A DNA stretch of 64,000 nt from Protopterus annectens (GCF_019279795.1 NC_056734.1:4962869-5026868), one strand, 5' to 3'. Shown: positions 34,798-45,759, numbered from the stretch's first letter. Notes: a model not told the origin generated them from the sequence alone. Numbers and translations are program-made.

Positions 34798-34899
34798 CCA
34801 GATTTAACAAACTTTGGTAGTCTGTTTCTTTTTATAAAATAGAATGCCAGAGTTTGTACAGTGTTTCCAGACTGCCAGACAATCAGTTTGATTTCTGGA

Positions 34900-37257
34900 T
34901 TGTTAAAATAAAAAGTGGGTATGTGGCAATGCTAGTTGGGAGAGGGGTTAGTGGCTGTGGGAATGTTGCAGAATGTATAGATGTTTTAAAGTATACTAAT
35001 GCAAACCTGTTATGCTGTTGCTGTGCATATTTGCTTTGTCCGAGGTTATTGTGTTAAGAGGTTGGGAGTGTGGTTAGGGGCTGTGAGAGTGTTGCAGTGT
35101 ACAAATGCTTGCCTGGTATTTTTTCTTTGTTTCTTAAAAAAACTGAGGTCAGGCAATGGCAACATATAAGCATGTAGTTAATGTTATGATTTTGTCTTGT
35201 TTTTATTTTTCCACTTCATCCAGAATTATTGTGCTGAGACATTGAGGGTTAGAGGCTGTGAGCATTCTACAGAATGTGCTGATGTCTTAATGCATGCTAA
35301 TGCACAATTAGATGTTTGCCTGGTATTTTTGGTCTGTTCCTCATCAAAAATGTGGGTTCACACAGTCCATACTACTGCAAAATGTGTTCTTGGTCTACCA
35401 TTTTTATTAATTCATAAGTACATTGTTTAATGCCTTATACTGGGGGGGGGGGGTTTAGCGGCTGTGAGAATGTTGCAGAATGTATAGATGTTTTAATGTA
35501 TACTAATACAAACCCTGTTATGCTAGTATTGTGTATATTTGCTTTGTCTGTAGTTTTTGTGTTGAGAGGTTGGGAGCGTAGTTAGGAGCTGACAGAATGT
35601 TGCAGTGTTCAAATGTTTGCCTGGTATTTTTTTTAGGGTTTCTATCAGAAGACCAAAGAAGCATTTTGTCGAATGCATCTTGGTCAAACTTCAAATGTCA
35701 AATGCAAAATGATGAAGTGGCGTATAAGTGAATTCTTTCCCTGGGAAAGAAGTCGCTTGGCTGCTTCCATCACTTTGCCATTTTCGGCACTGTAGTGCGA
35801 TCTAGGAGTTGTTTTATTTAAGTAGGGGTGTGCTTTTTTTTTTTTTTTTTGGGAACAGCGATTTCTTTCCCTGGGAAAAAAATCGCTGTTCTGGTAGTTC
35901 GATGTGTTGTGAATTTGAACTTTTGAGTTCGATATAACATTTGATCATTTGATCGTTGTTATAATATAGACCCTATTTTTATATTTCTTAAATGTGCAGT
36001 CATGCAATGTATAAGCAGATTGTTAATGTTATGCCTTTGTCTTGTTTTTGTTTTGTTTTTACTTATCCAGAATTATTGTGCTGAGACATTGGGGGATCTG
36101 TGAGAATTCTGCAGAATGTATTGATGTCTTAATGCATGCTAATGCCGACAGTGTTCTGCTATCTAATCTGTTTATCATAGCAACATTTTAAACTATCCCT
36201 GATATTACGCCTTTGTTGTGCAGTTATTTTTGGTTGTGTCTAGAATTAGACTGAGTGGTTAGGAGATTGATAGGGCCTGTGAGAATGTTGCACAATGTAC
36301 AGATGTTTATTTTTGGTCTGTTCTTCCACAAAAACGTGGGATCATACAATATATGCTACTGGCAAAATCTTATTGTAGCATCATTATTAGTTCATAATGC
36401 CTTTGCCTTGTGGTGGTTTTGCTTCATCCAAATTTATTATAGCAATGTTTAAAACTATCCATTGTGTTACACCTTTGTTCTGCAGTTATTTTTGGCTTTG
36501 TCTAGAATTGTTACATTAGGTTAGAAAAGGAGTAGGGGCTGTTACAATGCTGCACGATGTTTAGATGTTTTCCTGTTAATTTTAGTCTGTTCCTCCACAA
36601 AAATGTGGGTTCTTGCAATACATGTTCTGAAAAATCTGTTCTAGCATCTTTTAGTTCATAAGTAAATTGTTTTAAATTCCTAGTGTTATGTTTACTTCAT
36701 CTAGAATTATTTTGTTGAGGCATGGGGGGGGCTGTGAGAATTACTGTTTTAGTGCATGCTAATGCAAACCCTGCTATTCTAGTATATTTCTAAGTTTATC
36801 ATAACAATGCTTTAAACTGTTCTTGATGTTACCCATTTATTCTGCAATTATATTTGGCTTTGTCTATTAGAATTATTTTGATGAGAGGTCGGGGGGTAGG
36901 GGCTGGCAGAATGTTGTAGAATGTTTGCCTGATATTTTTGGTCTGTTTCTCCCTCACAAAATGATTATGTAGCACAATGCTGAGGGCTGAAGCTACTAGA
37001 AAATGGACTTTATATCTTCCACATAATGCATGGTACATTTCCTGACTTTAGGCTTTTGTCCAGAGTTCTTGTGCTAAGGGGCGGGTGGTGGTGGTTGCGG
37101 GAATGTCTGTCTCTGGATATTTGCTTGGCACTTTTGTTATGTCCCTCATGAATGAGGTTTTCTAGCAAGTCCATGATTTTATGTTTTGTTCTACCAATGA
37201 CTTTGGTTTGTTCAGAATTGTGTACCAAAAGATTGAGAGGTAGTGGGTAGGTGTATG
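34900..37257 (+). repeat. diverged tandem array, about 12 units of 120-360 bp
   Basis: Recurring phrase order: CAGAATTATTGTG, GAGxxxTTGGGxG, GGGGCTGTGAGAATGTTGCAGAATGT, AGATGTTTTAATG, ATGCTAATGCAAACCCTG, TATTTTTGGTCTGTT. The central phrase recurs near 34950, 35073, 35258, 35458, 35583, 36096, 36270, 36533, 36727, 36896 and 37090. Units are too diverged to be a young satellite. The array is interrupted at 35635-35975 by unrelated sequence and cut at 37271 by the PLE-2 insertion. No coding capacity. Confidence 0.7.
35635..35975. mobile_element. possible MITE with internal hairpins
   Basis: Interrupts the tandem array. The ends AGGGTTTCTATC (35635) and ATATAGACCCT (about 35965-35975) are roughly complementary. 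Inside are a perfect short hairpin TTCTTTCCC/GGGAAAGAA (35732-35751) and a longer one, GAACAGCGATTT... (35853-35871) against its complement (35873-35891), with the same CTTTCCCTGGGAAA centre. Confidence 0.45.
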
Positions 37258-37329
37258 ACAATATTATAGATGGTGAAACGGAAAAGCGTAAACGAGTTAA
37301 GGAACACCTCACAAAGTCAAGATATAATA

Positions 37330-37400
37330 ATCAACGTGAACGTACTTTATTAAAATAACGTTTTCGCCTCTGCTAACGCAGAAGCTTCATCAGACATAAG
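37330..37400 (-). ncRNA. hammerhead ribozyme in the PLE-2 left 3' UTR, intact core
   Basis: On the minus strand: helix I strand (AUGU), CUGAUGA (complement of 37387-37393), one extra A, an 8-bp helix II GCUUCUGC/GCAGAGGC with loop GUUA, GAAA (37362-37365), helix III AACGU/ACGUU closed by an AU-rich loop, then U16.1 and C17. Predicted cleavage falls between the complements of 37338 and 37337, and helix I is completed by ACGU. All core nucleotides fit the hammerhead consensus. Hammerheads are known from PLEs. The extra A between A9 and helix II also occurs in the 61.4-kb copy. Confidence 0.85.
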
Positions 37401-37825
37401 AAAAAAGCGCCAAATGAACACAATTTAAAACCTCAAGCCAAGCGACGTGATGTCATTTCCTTGGCAACATTAAACAAAGTAATTGATTGTTTGTTTTAAG
37501 AATATATATGTTTGTTTGTTTAAAACATATATGCGTACCAAAATACACACAACAATTCATAACTGTTATTATATATTATTATATGATTGTATAATAATCA
37601 AAAAAATTAAAATAAGAATAAAAATAAGATTAAAACTAACAGGAGCACACTCCAACAGCAATAAATACATTCATCAATTGTAAAGTCAAATATTAAAGTA
37701 GGGTTATTTATTGAAACCTACAATATAAAAGCAAAACTTTCATATTAAGCATAAATGGACTATTAATTTCATTAAAAAAGCTACTCTTAAAAGGTAGGAT
37801 GTTAAATAAACAATTCACACTTTTA

Positions 37826-38685
37826 CTACCTAAGGTAACTTCTATATTTTAAAATTGCAGAAATATTACAAGCCTCATTCAACCCAGGGACAGAGAAGGC
37901 ATCCAATAAAAGTTGCCATTCTAGTTCTCTTGTTTCAAGTAAAAGGGGCTGAGGGCCCCCCCTAATACCTAAGTTGACAAGATCAATGCCCATAAAGTGA
38001 AAACTATGCCCAGCATGATTTAGAATGTGTTTCGAAAGGGCATTATCACCTTTTTTATTTTTTATAGCATAATTATGTTGGTAAATACGGTCCCGTAATC
38101 TACGGTCCGTCTTACCAACATAAAATGCTGGGCAGCAATCACAAAGGGCAACGTAAACCACTGATTTAGTATTACAACTAATCTTGTGTTTTATGATATA
38201 TTTCTTGCCTCTAATGGTAAACACACTCCCAACCTTCAAGAGTCTACACCAATTGCAAACCCCACAAATAAATGACCAAGTTTGTCTTGACAAGGGGTAT
38301 GAAGGTTCCGCTGTCTGTAAAAGTTCTTTTAGATTACTTCCCCTCTTAAACACAAAGGAGGGATGTATACCCAATATATTTAATAAAAAAGCACTATTTT
38401 GAATAAAGTGCCAGTTCTTCTTAACAATAGAACAAATATCACCAACATGTTTATTGTGTGTGATAATCAAGCTGGTCTTAAAATCACGGCTAGGCAAATG
38501 ATGCAGGGGCAAGGGGCCAACAAATTCATGTCGATTAGAATGAGGTTCTAAAGGGAGAGAAGAACCAGGTGAGGGCACAGTAATTACAACAGTGGTCTGT
38601 TTACTACTCTGAAGGAGGGGTTGATAAAACCCATTATCTCTTTTTAAGGAGACTTCTTCGATTAAACTGTCTATTAAATCAATCG
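37826..38685 (-). CDS. PLE-2 left copy: thumb and GIY-YIG endonuclease region
   Basis: Open from the junction to the TAG/TAA region at 37826. This is the C-terminal part of a PLE protein with no natural start. Segments in order: IIITHNKHVGDI-type connection (about 38440), FKRGSNLKELL, a Cys-rich stretch CGVCNWC (about 38245-38265), then VVYVALCDCCPAFYVGKTDR (about 38105-38165), the GIY-YIG core, RDRIYQHNYAIKN, KHILNHAGHSF, ETRELEWQ and FSVPGLNEA. The GIY-YIG endonuclease nicks target DNA. No RT palm is present, so the piece cannot act alone. It has a Trp where the right copy has Gly, a Pro where the right has Thr, and three other differences. Confidence 0.85.
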
Positions 38686-38720
38686 GTTATTATAATTTAA
38701 TTTTCAACAATTGTTATTAT

Positions 38721-40073
38721 TTGCAGAAAAGAGGTATTGCCATGGGCTCCCCCTGTGGGGGTAGTGTGGCAAATTTGGTTGTTGCCTATTGGGAGAACAC
38801 TTTCCTTTTAAATAACTCCAGGTTTAAAAACACCATCAAGTTCTACACACGCTTTTTAGACGATGTATTTGTACTTATTCAGGGAGGTGAAGATGTTGTT
38901 GTAGATTTGATTAATTACATGAATGATTCTTCTACATTCTTAAAATTTACTTACCACTTTTCGGTTAGCGAAATTGATTACCTTGACGTTAAATTGGTTA
39001 AAGATCTTTATAATAACCGATTTCTGTCTAGTATTTTTAGGAAGCCAACTTACTGTAATGCTTTTTTGCATTTTTCTAGTAACCATCCCTGGAAACAAAA
39101 GAGATCAATTGTTAAAGGGCAGTTGGTTAGAGCTGTACGAATGTGCAGCACAGCTGTGGCCTTTGAACACGAGTGTTCTATTTTGAAAGACATGTTCCTT
39201 AATAGGGGATATCCGACTGATTTAATAGACAGTTTAATCGAAGAAGTCTCCTTAAAAAGAGATAATGGGTTTTATCAACCCCTCCTTCAGAGTAGTAAAC
39301 AGACCACTGTTGTAATTACTGTGCCCTCACCTGGTTCTTCTCTCCCTTTAGAACCTCATTCTAATCGACATGAATTTGTTGGCCCCTTGCCCCTGCATCA
39401 TTTGCCTAGCCGTGATTTTAAGACTAGCTTGATTATCACACACAATAAACATGTTGGTGATATTTGTTCTATTGTTAAGAAGAACTGGCACTTTATTCAA
39501 AATAGTGCTTTTTTATTAAATATATTGGGTATACATCCCTCCTTTGTGTTTAAGAGGGGAAGTAATCTAAAAGAACTTTTACAGACAGCGGAACCTTCAT
39601 ACCCCTTGTCAAGACAAACTGGGTCATTTATTTGTGGGGTTTGCAATTGGTGTAGACTCTTGAAGGTTGGGAGTTCGTTTACCATTAGAGGCAAGAGATA
39701 TATCATAAAACACAAGATTAGTTGTAATACTAAATCAGTGGTTTACGTTGCCCTTTGTGATTGCTGCACAGCATTTTATGTTGGTAAGACAGACCGTAGA
39801 TTACGGGACCGTATTTACCAACATAATTATGCTATAAAAAATAAAAAAGGTGATAATGCCCTTTCGAAACACATTCTAAATCATGCTGGGCATAGTTTTC
39901 ACTTTATGGGCATTGATCTTGTCAACGTAGGTATTAGGGGGGGCCCTCAGCCCCTTTTACTTGAAACAAGAGAACTAGAATGGCAACTTTTATTGGATGC
40001 CTTCTCTGTCCCTGGGTTGAATGAGGCTTGTAATATTTCTGCAATTTTAAAATATAGAAGTTACCTTAGGTAG
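38721..40073 (+). CDS. PLE-2 right copy: RT palm/thumb + GIY-YIG endonuclease, 450 residues, 5'-truncated
   Basis: The frame is open from the dimer junction at about 38690 and remains open to the stop at 40071-40073. The upstream residues NLIFNNCYYL before 38721 belong to the element, so the ATG-like start is only apparent. Motifs: QKRGIAMGSPCGGSVANLV (residues 2-20), TRFLDDVFVLI with the catalytic DD (38848-38880), LKFTYHFS, DVKLVKDL, FRKPTYCN and RSIVKGQLVRAVRMC in the thumb, CGVCNWCRLL (Cys-rich), FYVGKTDRRLRDRI (GIY-YIG, 39774-39816) and a C-terminal VPGLNEACNISAILKY. The RT fingers are missing, so the protein is incomplete although no frame damage is visible. The 3' UTR continues to 40652. 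Confidence 0.9.
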   Translation: MQKRGIAMGSPCGGSVANLVVAYWENTFLLNNSRFKNTIKFYTRFLDDVFVLIQGGEDVVVDLINYMNDSSTFLKFTYHFSVSEIDYLDVKLVKDLYNNRFLSSIFRKPTYCNAFLHFSSNHPWKQKRSIVKGQLVRAVRMCSTAVAFEHECSILKDMFLNRGYPTDLIDSLIEEVSLKRDNGFYQPLLQSSKQTTVVITVPSPGSSLPLEPHSNRHEFVGPLPLHHLPSRDFKTSLIITHNKHVGDICSIVKKNWHFIQNSAFLLNILGIHPSFVFKRGSNLKELLQTAEPSYPLSRQTGSFICGVCNWCRLLKVGSSFTIRGKRYIIKHKISCNTKSVVYVALCDCCTAFYVGKTDRRLRDRIYQHNYAIKNKKGDNALSKHILNHAGHSFHFMGIDLVNVGIRGGPQPLLLETRELEWQLLLDAFSVPGLNEACNISAILKYRSYLR

Positions 40074-40494
40074 TAAAAGTGTGAATTGTTTATTTAACAT
40101 CCTACCTTTTAAGAGTAGCTTTTTTAATGAAATTAATAGTCCATTTATGCTTAATATGAAAGTTTTGCTTTTATATTGTAGGTTTCAATAAATAACCCTA
40201 CTTTAATATTTGACTTTACAATTGATGAATGTATTTATTACTGTTGGAGTGTGCTCCTGTTAGTTTTAATCTTATTTTTATTCTTATTTTAATTTTTTTG
40301 ATTATTATACAATCATATAATAATATATAATAACAGTTATGAATTGTGTGTATTTTGGTACGCATATATGTTTTAAACAAACAAACATATATATTCTTAA
40401 AACAAACAATCAATTACTTTGTTTAATGTTGCCAAGGAAATGAAATCACGTCGCTTGGCTTGAGGTTTTAAATTGTGTTCATTTGGCGCTTTTT

Positions 40495-40565
40495 TCTTAT
40501 GTCTGATGAAGCTTCTGCGTTAGCAGAGGCAAAAACGTTATTTTAATAAAGTACGTTCATGTTGA
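40495..40565 (+). ncRNA. hammerhead ribozyme in the PLE-2 right 3' UTR, G12 changed to A
   Basis: Same fold as the left copy: CTGATGA (40503-40509), helix II, helix III and the UC cleavage site (C at 40558). The GAAA strand reads AAAA because 40531 is A. G12 is a catalytic residue, so this copy should be inactive or very slow. One further change (C to T at 40560) turns a helix I pair into G-U. Confidence 0.8.
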
Positions 40566-40666
40566 TTATTATATCTTGACTTTGTGAGGTGTTCCTTAAC
40601 TCGTTTACGCTTTTCCGTTTCACCAGTTGTTCGTTTTTTTTGTGTTAATTCTACAATATTATAGAT

Positions 40667-41009
40667 ATTATGTAGTGCCTGTCATTGTAACACTGCATTC
40701 CTGAATTTTGGCTGGTCTGTGATTAAAGTGGGAATACTTTTTGGAAACGTCTTGATTTTGTTCCATAGTTTTTTTTCTTGCCTCTTAATTTGGTGTGCTC
40801 TCCTTAAAACTTGTGACTTTCCACCTAACCATTTGTTCTTTCAGACTTTATTCTTCTTTTCCAGAGAGATTATAATAGCAAATATTTTAAGTCTTTTTGG
40901 GCCTGTTCACATATTTTGGGGGGGGGGGGATTTTGTAGAAACAGCTGAGGTTCATCTCCAGTGTTTGGTATTTAACATAAAATTGCAATTTGGGCCTTTC
41001 TCATTAAGT
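40667..41009. other. unassigned sequence after the PLE-2 insertion
   Basis: May continue the disrupted tandem array (GTAGTGCCTGTCATTGTAACACTGCA) but similarity fades. A run of G lies at about 40919-40929. Confidence 0.35.
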
Positions 41010-41420
41010 TTTTTTTGCCTACTGGTCAGTCATTCTTCAGTCTTTCTGCCTGCAACACAATAATAGCTGGTGTCAGTGGAAGTCATTATGCAATATATAT
41101 TTTGTAATGCACTTAAATTGTGCCTATTGCCTATATTACAGTTCTTTTTGCCTACTGGTTACTGTTATTCAACAGTTTTTCAGCCTGCGGTACAATAGTA
41201 ACAGATGCCAATAGAAATTTTGTAACACATTTCAGTTGTGCCTCTTGTATAGCTTGTCCTTTTGAATGGTGCTCAGTATTAGGTTGATCATTCCTTTGTG
41301 CCTGTAGTCATACTAACATGACTTTTGGAACCTAATTCATTTTTCTGGTTTATGTCTGCACTGCAGTTCTTTTGCCTACTGGTCCTCATTTCTCTTCAGT
41401 TCTGCTTACAGTACAAGATC
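41010..41420 (+). repeat. three diverged tandem units
   Basis: The phrase TTTTGCCTACTGGT followed by a TTCAGT/TTCAACAG word and CTGCCTGCxxxACAATA recurs at 41013, 41148 and 41372, with spacing of 135-225 bases. It forms a second old tandem array beside the first. Confidence 0.55.
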
Positions 41421-42038
41421 CAATCAACTGGTCACTTCTTTCTGGGTGTACATTGCATCATGGATTGTATAGCTCTTAGTTGACTTGGTGTAGCAGCTTC
41501 ATGTTTTCTGCTTAACATGAATGCATTTTGCAATGGTATTTCATATCAAGATGTAGTGCAACCTGGTTATAGACCATATGTTTGGGGTTGTTTCCTTTTG
41601 TTATGATTTTTTTGTAGAAGTAGTAGTGCAATATGGTAGAGGATGCTTGGAGAGTGATGCACAATGGTGACTTATAGTTAATGATTATATTTTGTAAGCA
41701 GAGGAGGCAAGTGTCAGTGTGTTAAGGGAAATGTAGGTTTGTAGCTTGCGCTTAAAATTAAGACACTTCTATTGCTTACACTGGTTGGCTAGCTTGGAGT
41801 TTATATTTCACATATTGTGGCAATGGGTACCTCAAAGTTGAGGGTTTGCCGCAGTGGATCCATTTAAGTAAATCTGATGAGTAACATTCTACTATTTTCA
41901 TGGGAGTTGTTTCAGTGTAATCTGGAAAACACCATCCTTAGAATGTGTTCAGAATGCTAAAGTTTGTCATTATGCAGTCCTGGGTAGGTCAAAGCGGTAT
42001 AACATGTACCTGAAGTGTAGTGCTTTTTTACTAACATT
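41421..42038. other. unassigned sequence
   Basis: No recognised gene or repeat before the hAT sequence starts. Confidence 0.35.
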
Positions 42039-44640
42039 ATGAAAAAAGGAGCCAATGTCTGCCTGTGTAGCACTTCTGATTTGATTCCATTCCCGTTAGA
42101 AATAAAACATGCATATTTGTCAGGAGCAGCAAAAAGAAAGCTTCAGCAGCAGCAGAATGAGGATGCAAACAGACAGAGTTACATTAAGAAATTTTTCTGT
42201 AGGTCATCAGAGATGGGAGATTCAGCAAAATGTTTGCCTTCAGGACAACACAGTCATTCTGCATTACAGCCGACCCACTTTGAGCCAGTATTTTTACCAT
42301 AGAAAGTGACCACTCTGTTGTGGCTGCACCACAGACAACCTCCTATGAACCTACAGCCATTACCATGGGAGAAATTATGTCAACAAATGCAGATTCAACT
42401 TGAAGTGCTGCCCGATCACCACAGTTTGATACAGAAGGAGCCCATACTTCTGTAGTGACAACAGATGTGGCCTATGACTTGCAGGGAGGTCAGGTGTATC
42501 TTTTGATGATTTAGGAACTTGGCCAGACTTGATAAGGGATAAGTTAAGGGTAGCTGCCATTCAGCATGGACCTGTGCAAGTGATGTTGCTGCACTTCTCA
42601 GTCAATGAACAGAAAAGATTTACATTGGAGAGCTATTTCCATATGCTGCCTAATGGGGACAGAGCAAAATAAACTTGGTTGACATAGCCAATCTCAAAAT
42701 ATGCACTCTTTTGCTTTGCATGCAAATTATTTGGACATTCTAACCATCTTCTCAGGTCAGGTGGTTACAGAGCAGGGACAGAGAGATGTCCAAAGCTTTA
42801 CACAGCCATGACCAAACACCAGAGTATGCAGCATGCATGCTGAAGTGGAAGGAACTGTACAATACAGTAAGGAAGAGGCAGACAATGAATGATAAGAGAC
42901 AAGCAGTGGTTGAAAAAAAGAATTCACTGGCGTGGTGTTAGAATGCATTTTAGCTATTGTCCAGTACTTGGCAGAACAGAACACTGCATTCCATGGTATG
43001 GGTGATACCTTGTACACCTATGGCAATTTCTTAGGCCAAGTGCAGCTTTTGTCACAGTTTTATTCTGTCATGGCTGAACATTTGCATTGTATTAAGGATA
43101 AAGAAGTAATGGGTCATTATCTTGAGATGAACATATAGAATTAAATTATCCAGCTGATTGCAAATGCTATTTTAAGGACCATTGTAGGAAAGGTGAAGGA
43201 TGCTAGGTACTTTTTCATGATTCTTGATTGCAAATGACTGTATTAGTTAGGTATGTGGACATTTCAAGTACTGCAGCCACAGCTGAGGAACACTTGAGAT
43301 TTGTGCCTATGAATGATACAATCAGAGCAGGACTCACATAAACATTTCTTCAGACTCTGCAAAATCATCAGCTTGACATTAATGACTATTGAGGATAAGG
43401 ATACGACAATGAGAGCAATATGAAGTGGAAATGACCTGGAGTGCAGGCCCAGGCAAAATAAATTAATTCAAGGGCTTTTTATGTGCCATGTGCCTGCCAT
43501 AATTTAAATGTTATATTTAGTGCTGGAACACATGCATTACTACAGGCAGTGTCTTTCTTTGTATGTCTACAGAACATTTAATTACTCTGTTCAGCATCAA
43601 TGAGATGATAGCAGATCTTGAAACGGCACATAAATGGCACTGTGAAGCCACTGCTAGAGACTTGCTGGGAGTGCAGGATAAACTCTGTCAAGGCAGTAAG
43701 ATTTCAGTTGAAAGGAGTCATGAAAGCATTACAGGAGATAGGTGAAGCTGTACATACAAGTGATGCTGCAACACATCAACAAGAAAGGGGACTGTGTCAG
43801 AAGTTATGTCATACCAATTCTTTGTATTTTTAGTGGATTGGTATGATGTGCTAACAGAGGTAAATCATGTAAGTAAAGTTCTGTAGAGTCCATCTGTTGA
43901 TATTTCTACATGTCAAAGTGCTGGTGTCGACTATGGATTTGCCAAAGAATTACAGAGACAGGATTTCAATGTGCTATGGGTGACACCTCCAAAATAGCAG
44001 AACTGGATGTTGGCACCGTATTTCTGGAGTAGAGGCAGAGGAAAGTAAAGTGCTTCTTTGACTATGAAGGATGGTACATGATCCAATGGTAAAAGTACGT
44101 GTAGAGTTCAATGTGCTGTGGGACATGATACACTCATTTACTGACTGGTTTGAGCAGCTTTCAGAGTTTGATAAGGCCTTCGGATTTTATCAAATATTTA
44201 AGCCTTAAGTGAAGTTGCAGAAGACAAATTAATCCAACAGTGCAGGGCTCTGAAAAAACAACTGACTGACAGGATAAGTGGCCACTGTGACATTGATGAC
44301 TCTGACCTTGGACGTGAACTGAAAAGTCTTTCTCAAATTGATACTGAATCATCACCACTGACTCTGTTAAATTTCTTCAGTCACAACCACTTGCAAGACA
44401 TCTATATAAATACGTATGCTTCTCTGCACATTTATTTGACCATACCTGTTAGTGGCTATTACAGAATGCAGCTTTTCTAAACTGAATCTCATAAAGACAT
44501 ACTTACATTCATCAATGAGTCAGGAGAGACTTTCAGGCTTAGCTGTGCTGTCAAGCATGAAGTGGGACAATATTTATCATATAGCAGCCTCATTGAAGAC
44601 TTACTGGAAGAAAATTTGTAAGATCCCAGTAAAACTCTAG
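42039..44640 (+). pseudogene. hAT transposase pseudogene (ZMYM1-like type)
   Basis: Reading across frames, the order of a hAT transposase with TTF-type finger appears. The N terminus has HAYLSGAAKRKLQQQQNED (42108-42165, family: LSGxxxRKRK...). A TTF-like segment near 42520-42720 has LGTWPDLIRD, HGP, then YFHMLPNGDRAK and a CxxCKLFG motif. NTAFHGMG...YGNFLGQVQLL follows (42980-43055), then VKDARYFFMILDC (43190-43230) with an Asp at the first catalytic position, then a CACHNLN-like stretch near 43495 and the C-terminal dimerisation region SFSKLNLIKTYLHSSMSQER (44467-44526). Many stops and frameshifts: non-functional. Terminal repeats and the 8-bp duplication expected for hAT were not found. 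A domesticated ZMYM-type host gene is excluded by the damage. Confidence 0.8.
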
Positions 44641-45659
44641 GTATGTGCTGTGAAGCTGCCAGCCCAGCTAGCTAGAATTTTGTAAATCATTTTATGTCAC
44701 TATAAATATTAATATGGTTTGTATTCTTGTCTTATAAATGTAAGAAAACTGTATGTTATGTGCTGAGCTTCAAAAATGTAATCGCAGTGTACCCTACTGG
44801 AAAAGAACAAAACTCTAAGAAAATACATTTAATTGTTTAGGATGGTGGTTATCTCAGCTTGGAGACAGAATGTCTGCAGCTAGAGATTCTTTCTATTGTC
44901 TGGAAACAGTTTTACGATATCCAGTTCTAGGCAAAACTTTAGAGAGAAGTATTTTTAACACAGAGGTGTCATATTTTAAGTTCTTGTTAGCCTGGAAACT
45001 AAAGGCAGATGTGACAAGAATGATGTAATCTGAGATAAACCAGCAGAAATGCTTGATAGTAATTTAAAAACTATCTCAGAGAGAAAGTTTGTGCATTTTG
45101 CATCTTGTCTTGGATATGAACACATCCATCTTCAGCACTTTTCATCTGTATTTGCTTGCTCTGTAAGGAAGATTTAGATCATAGTATCTCTGATAGAGAT
45201 AGATAGGAAAATAGTAAGATCAGTCAAGATGTTTTCTGTATTTATGTGAGACTGGCCTGCATGTTGTTTTAAAATATTTCCTGTGATTCTGAACTCTGTC
45301 ACTGTGAGTTGAGTATTGTCTTGGGCTTTTATTATTTATTATTAAATATATTTAAACCTTTTAATTGTGGCTGGTTTGTTTAGAGATATTTAAGCTCTTA
45401 GTGTACTTGCATATGCATTTGGGGACGCTGTACAAGCCACTCTTAAATAGCCTTGCAAGTTTGGTCACACTTACCATTTGGATAATAGTAACATTAGAAT
45501 TGGTCACCCTTTGAGAAGGGCCTTATAGTAGCTGATAAGTAGAGCTGGTTGGTGACAGTGATTACTACCTTATAATCTGGGCAGAAGGGGACATAGCTAG
45601 TGAACCTGTGCAGCCTTCCCCAGGAGTGTCTGTGTATTTGTATATAAATCAAATCTCAA
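44641..45659. other. unassigned sequence
   Basis: No recognised gene. This may include the 3' non-coding part of the hAT element. Confidence 0.35.
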
Positions 45660-45683
45660 AGTGAGTGTGTGTGTGCGTGTGTG

Positions 45684-45758
<75 letters not shown>
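45660..45758. repeat. (TG)n microsatellite
   Basis: About 45 TG units with CG and CA variants near the 5' end. Cys/Val frame across it is an artefact. Confidence 0.97.

Positions 45759-45759
<1 letters not shown>

Larger units (their letters stand above)
37272..40652. mobile_element. head-to-head dimer of Penelope-like elements (PLE-2), young
   Basis: The 3381-bp insert is flanked by the perfect 14-bp duplication ACAATATTATAGAT at 37258-37271 and 40653-40666. The left copy (37272-38686) lies on the minus strand, the right copy (38687-40652) on the plus strand, with 3' ends outward. The left copy matches the right from about 39218 outward almost base for base. The proteins differ at five residues over the 250 shared. 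The junction at 38686/38687 joins two different 5'-truncation points. Both copies lack the RT N terminus. The insert breaks the tandem array of 34.9-37.3 kb. Confidence 0.95.

Noticed and set aside
37483..37683. Ile/Lys-rich open frame, mirrored at 40216-40413
   Set aside because: It lies in the duplicated PLE-2 3' UTR. The mirrored copy reflects the inverted repeat, not coding selection.
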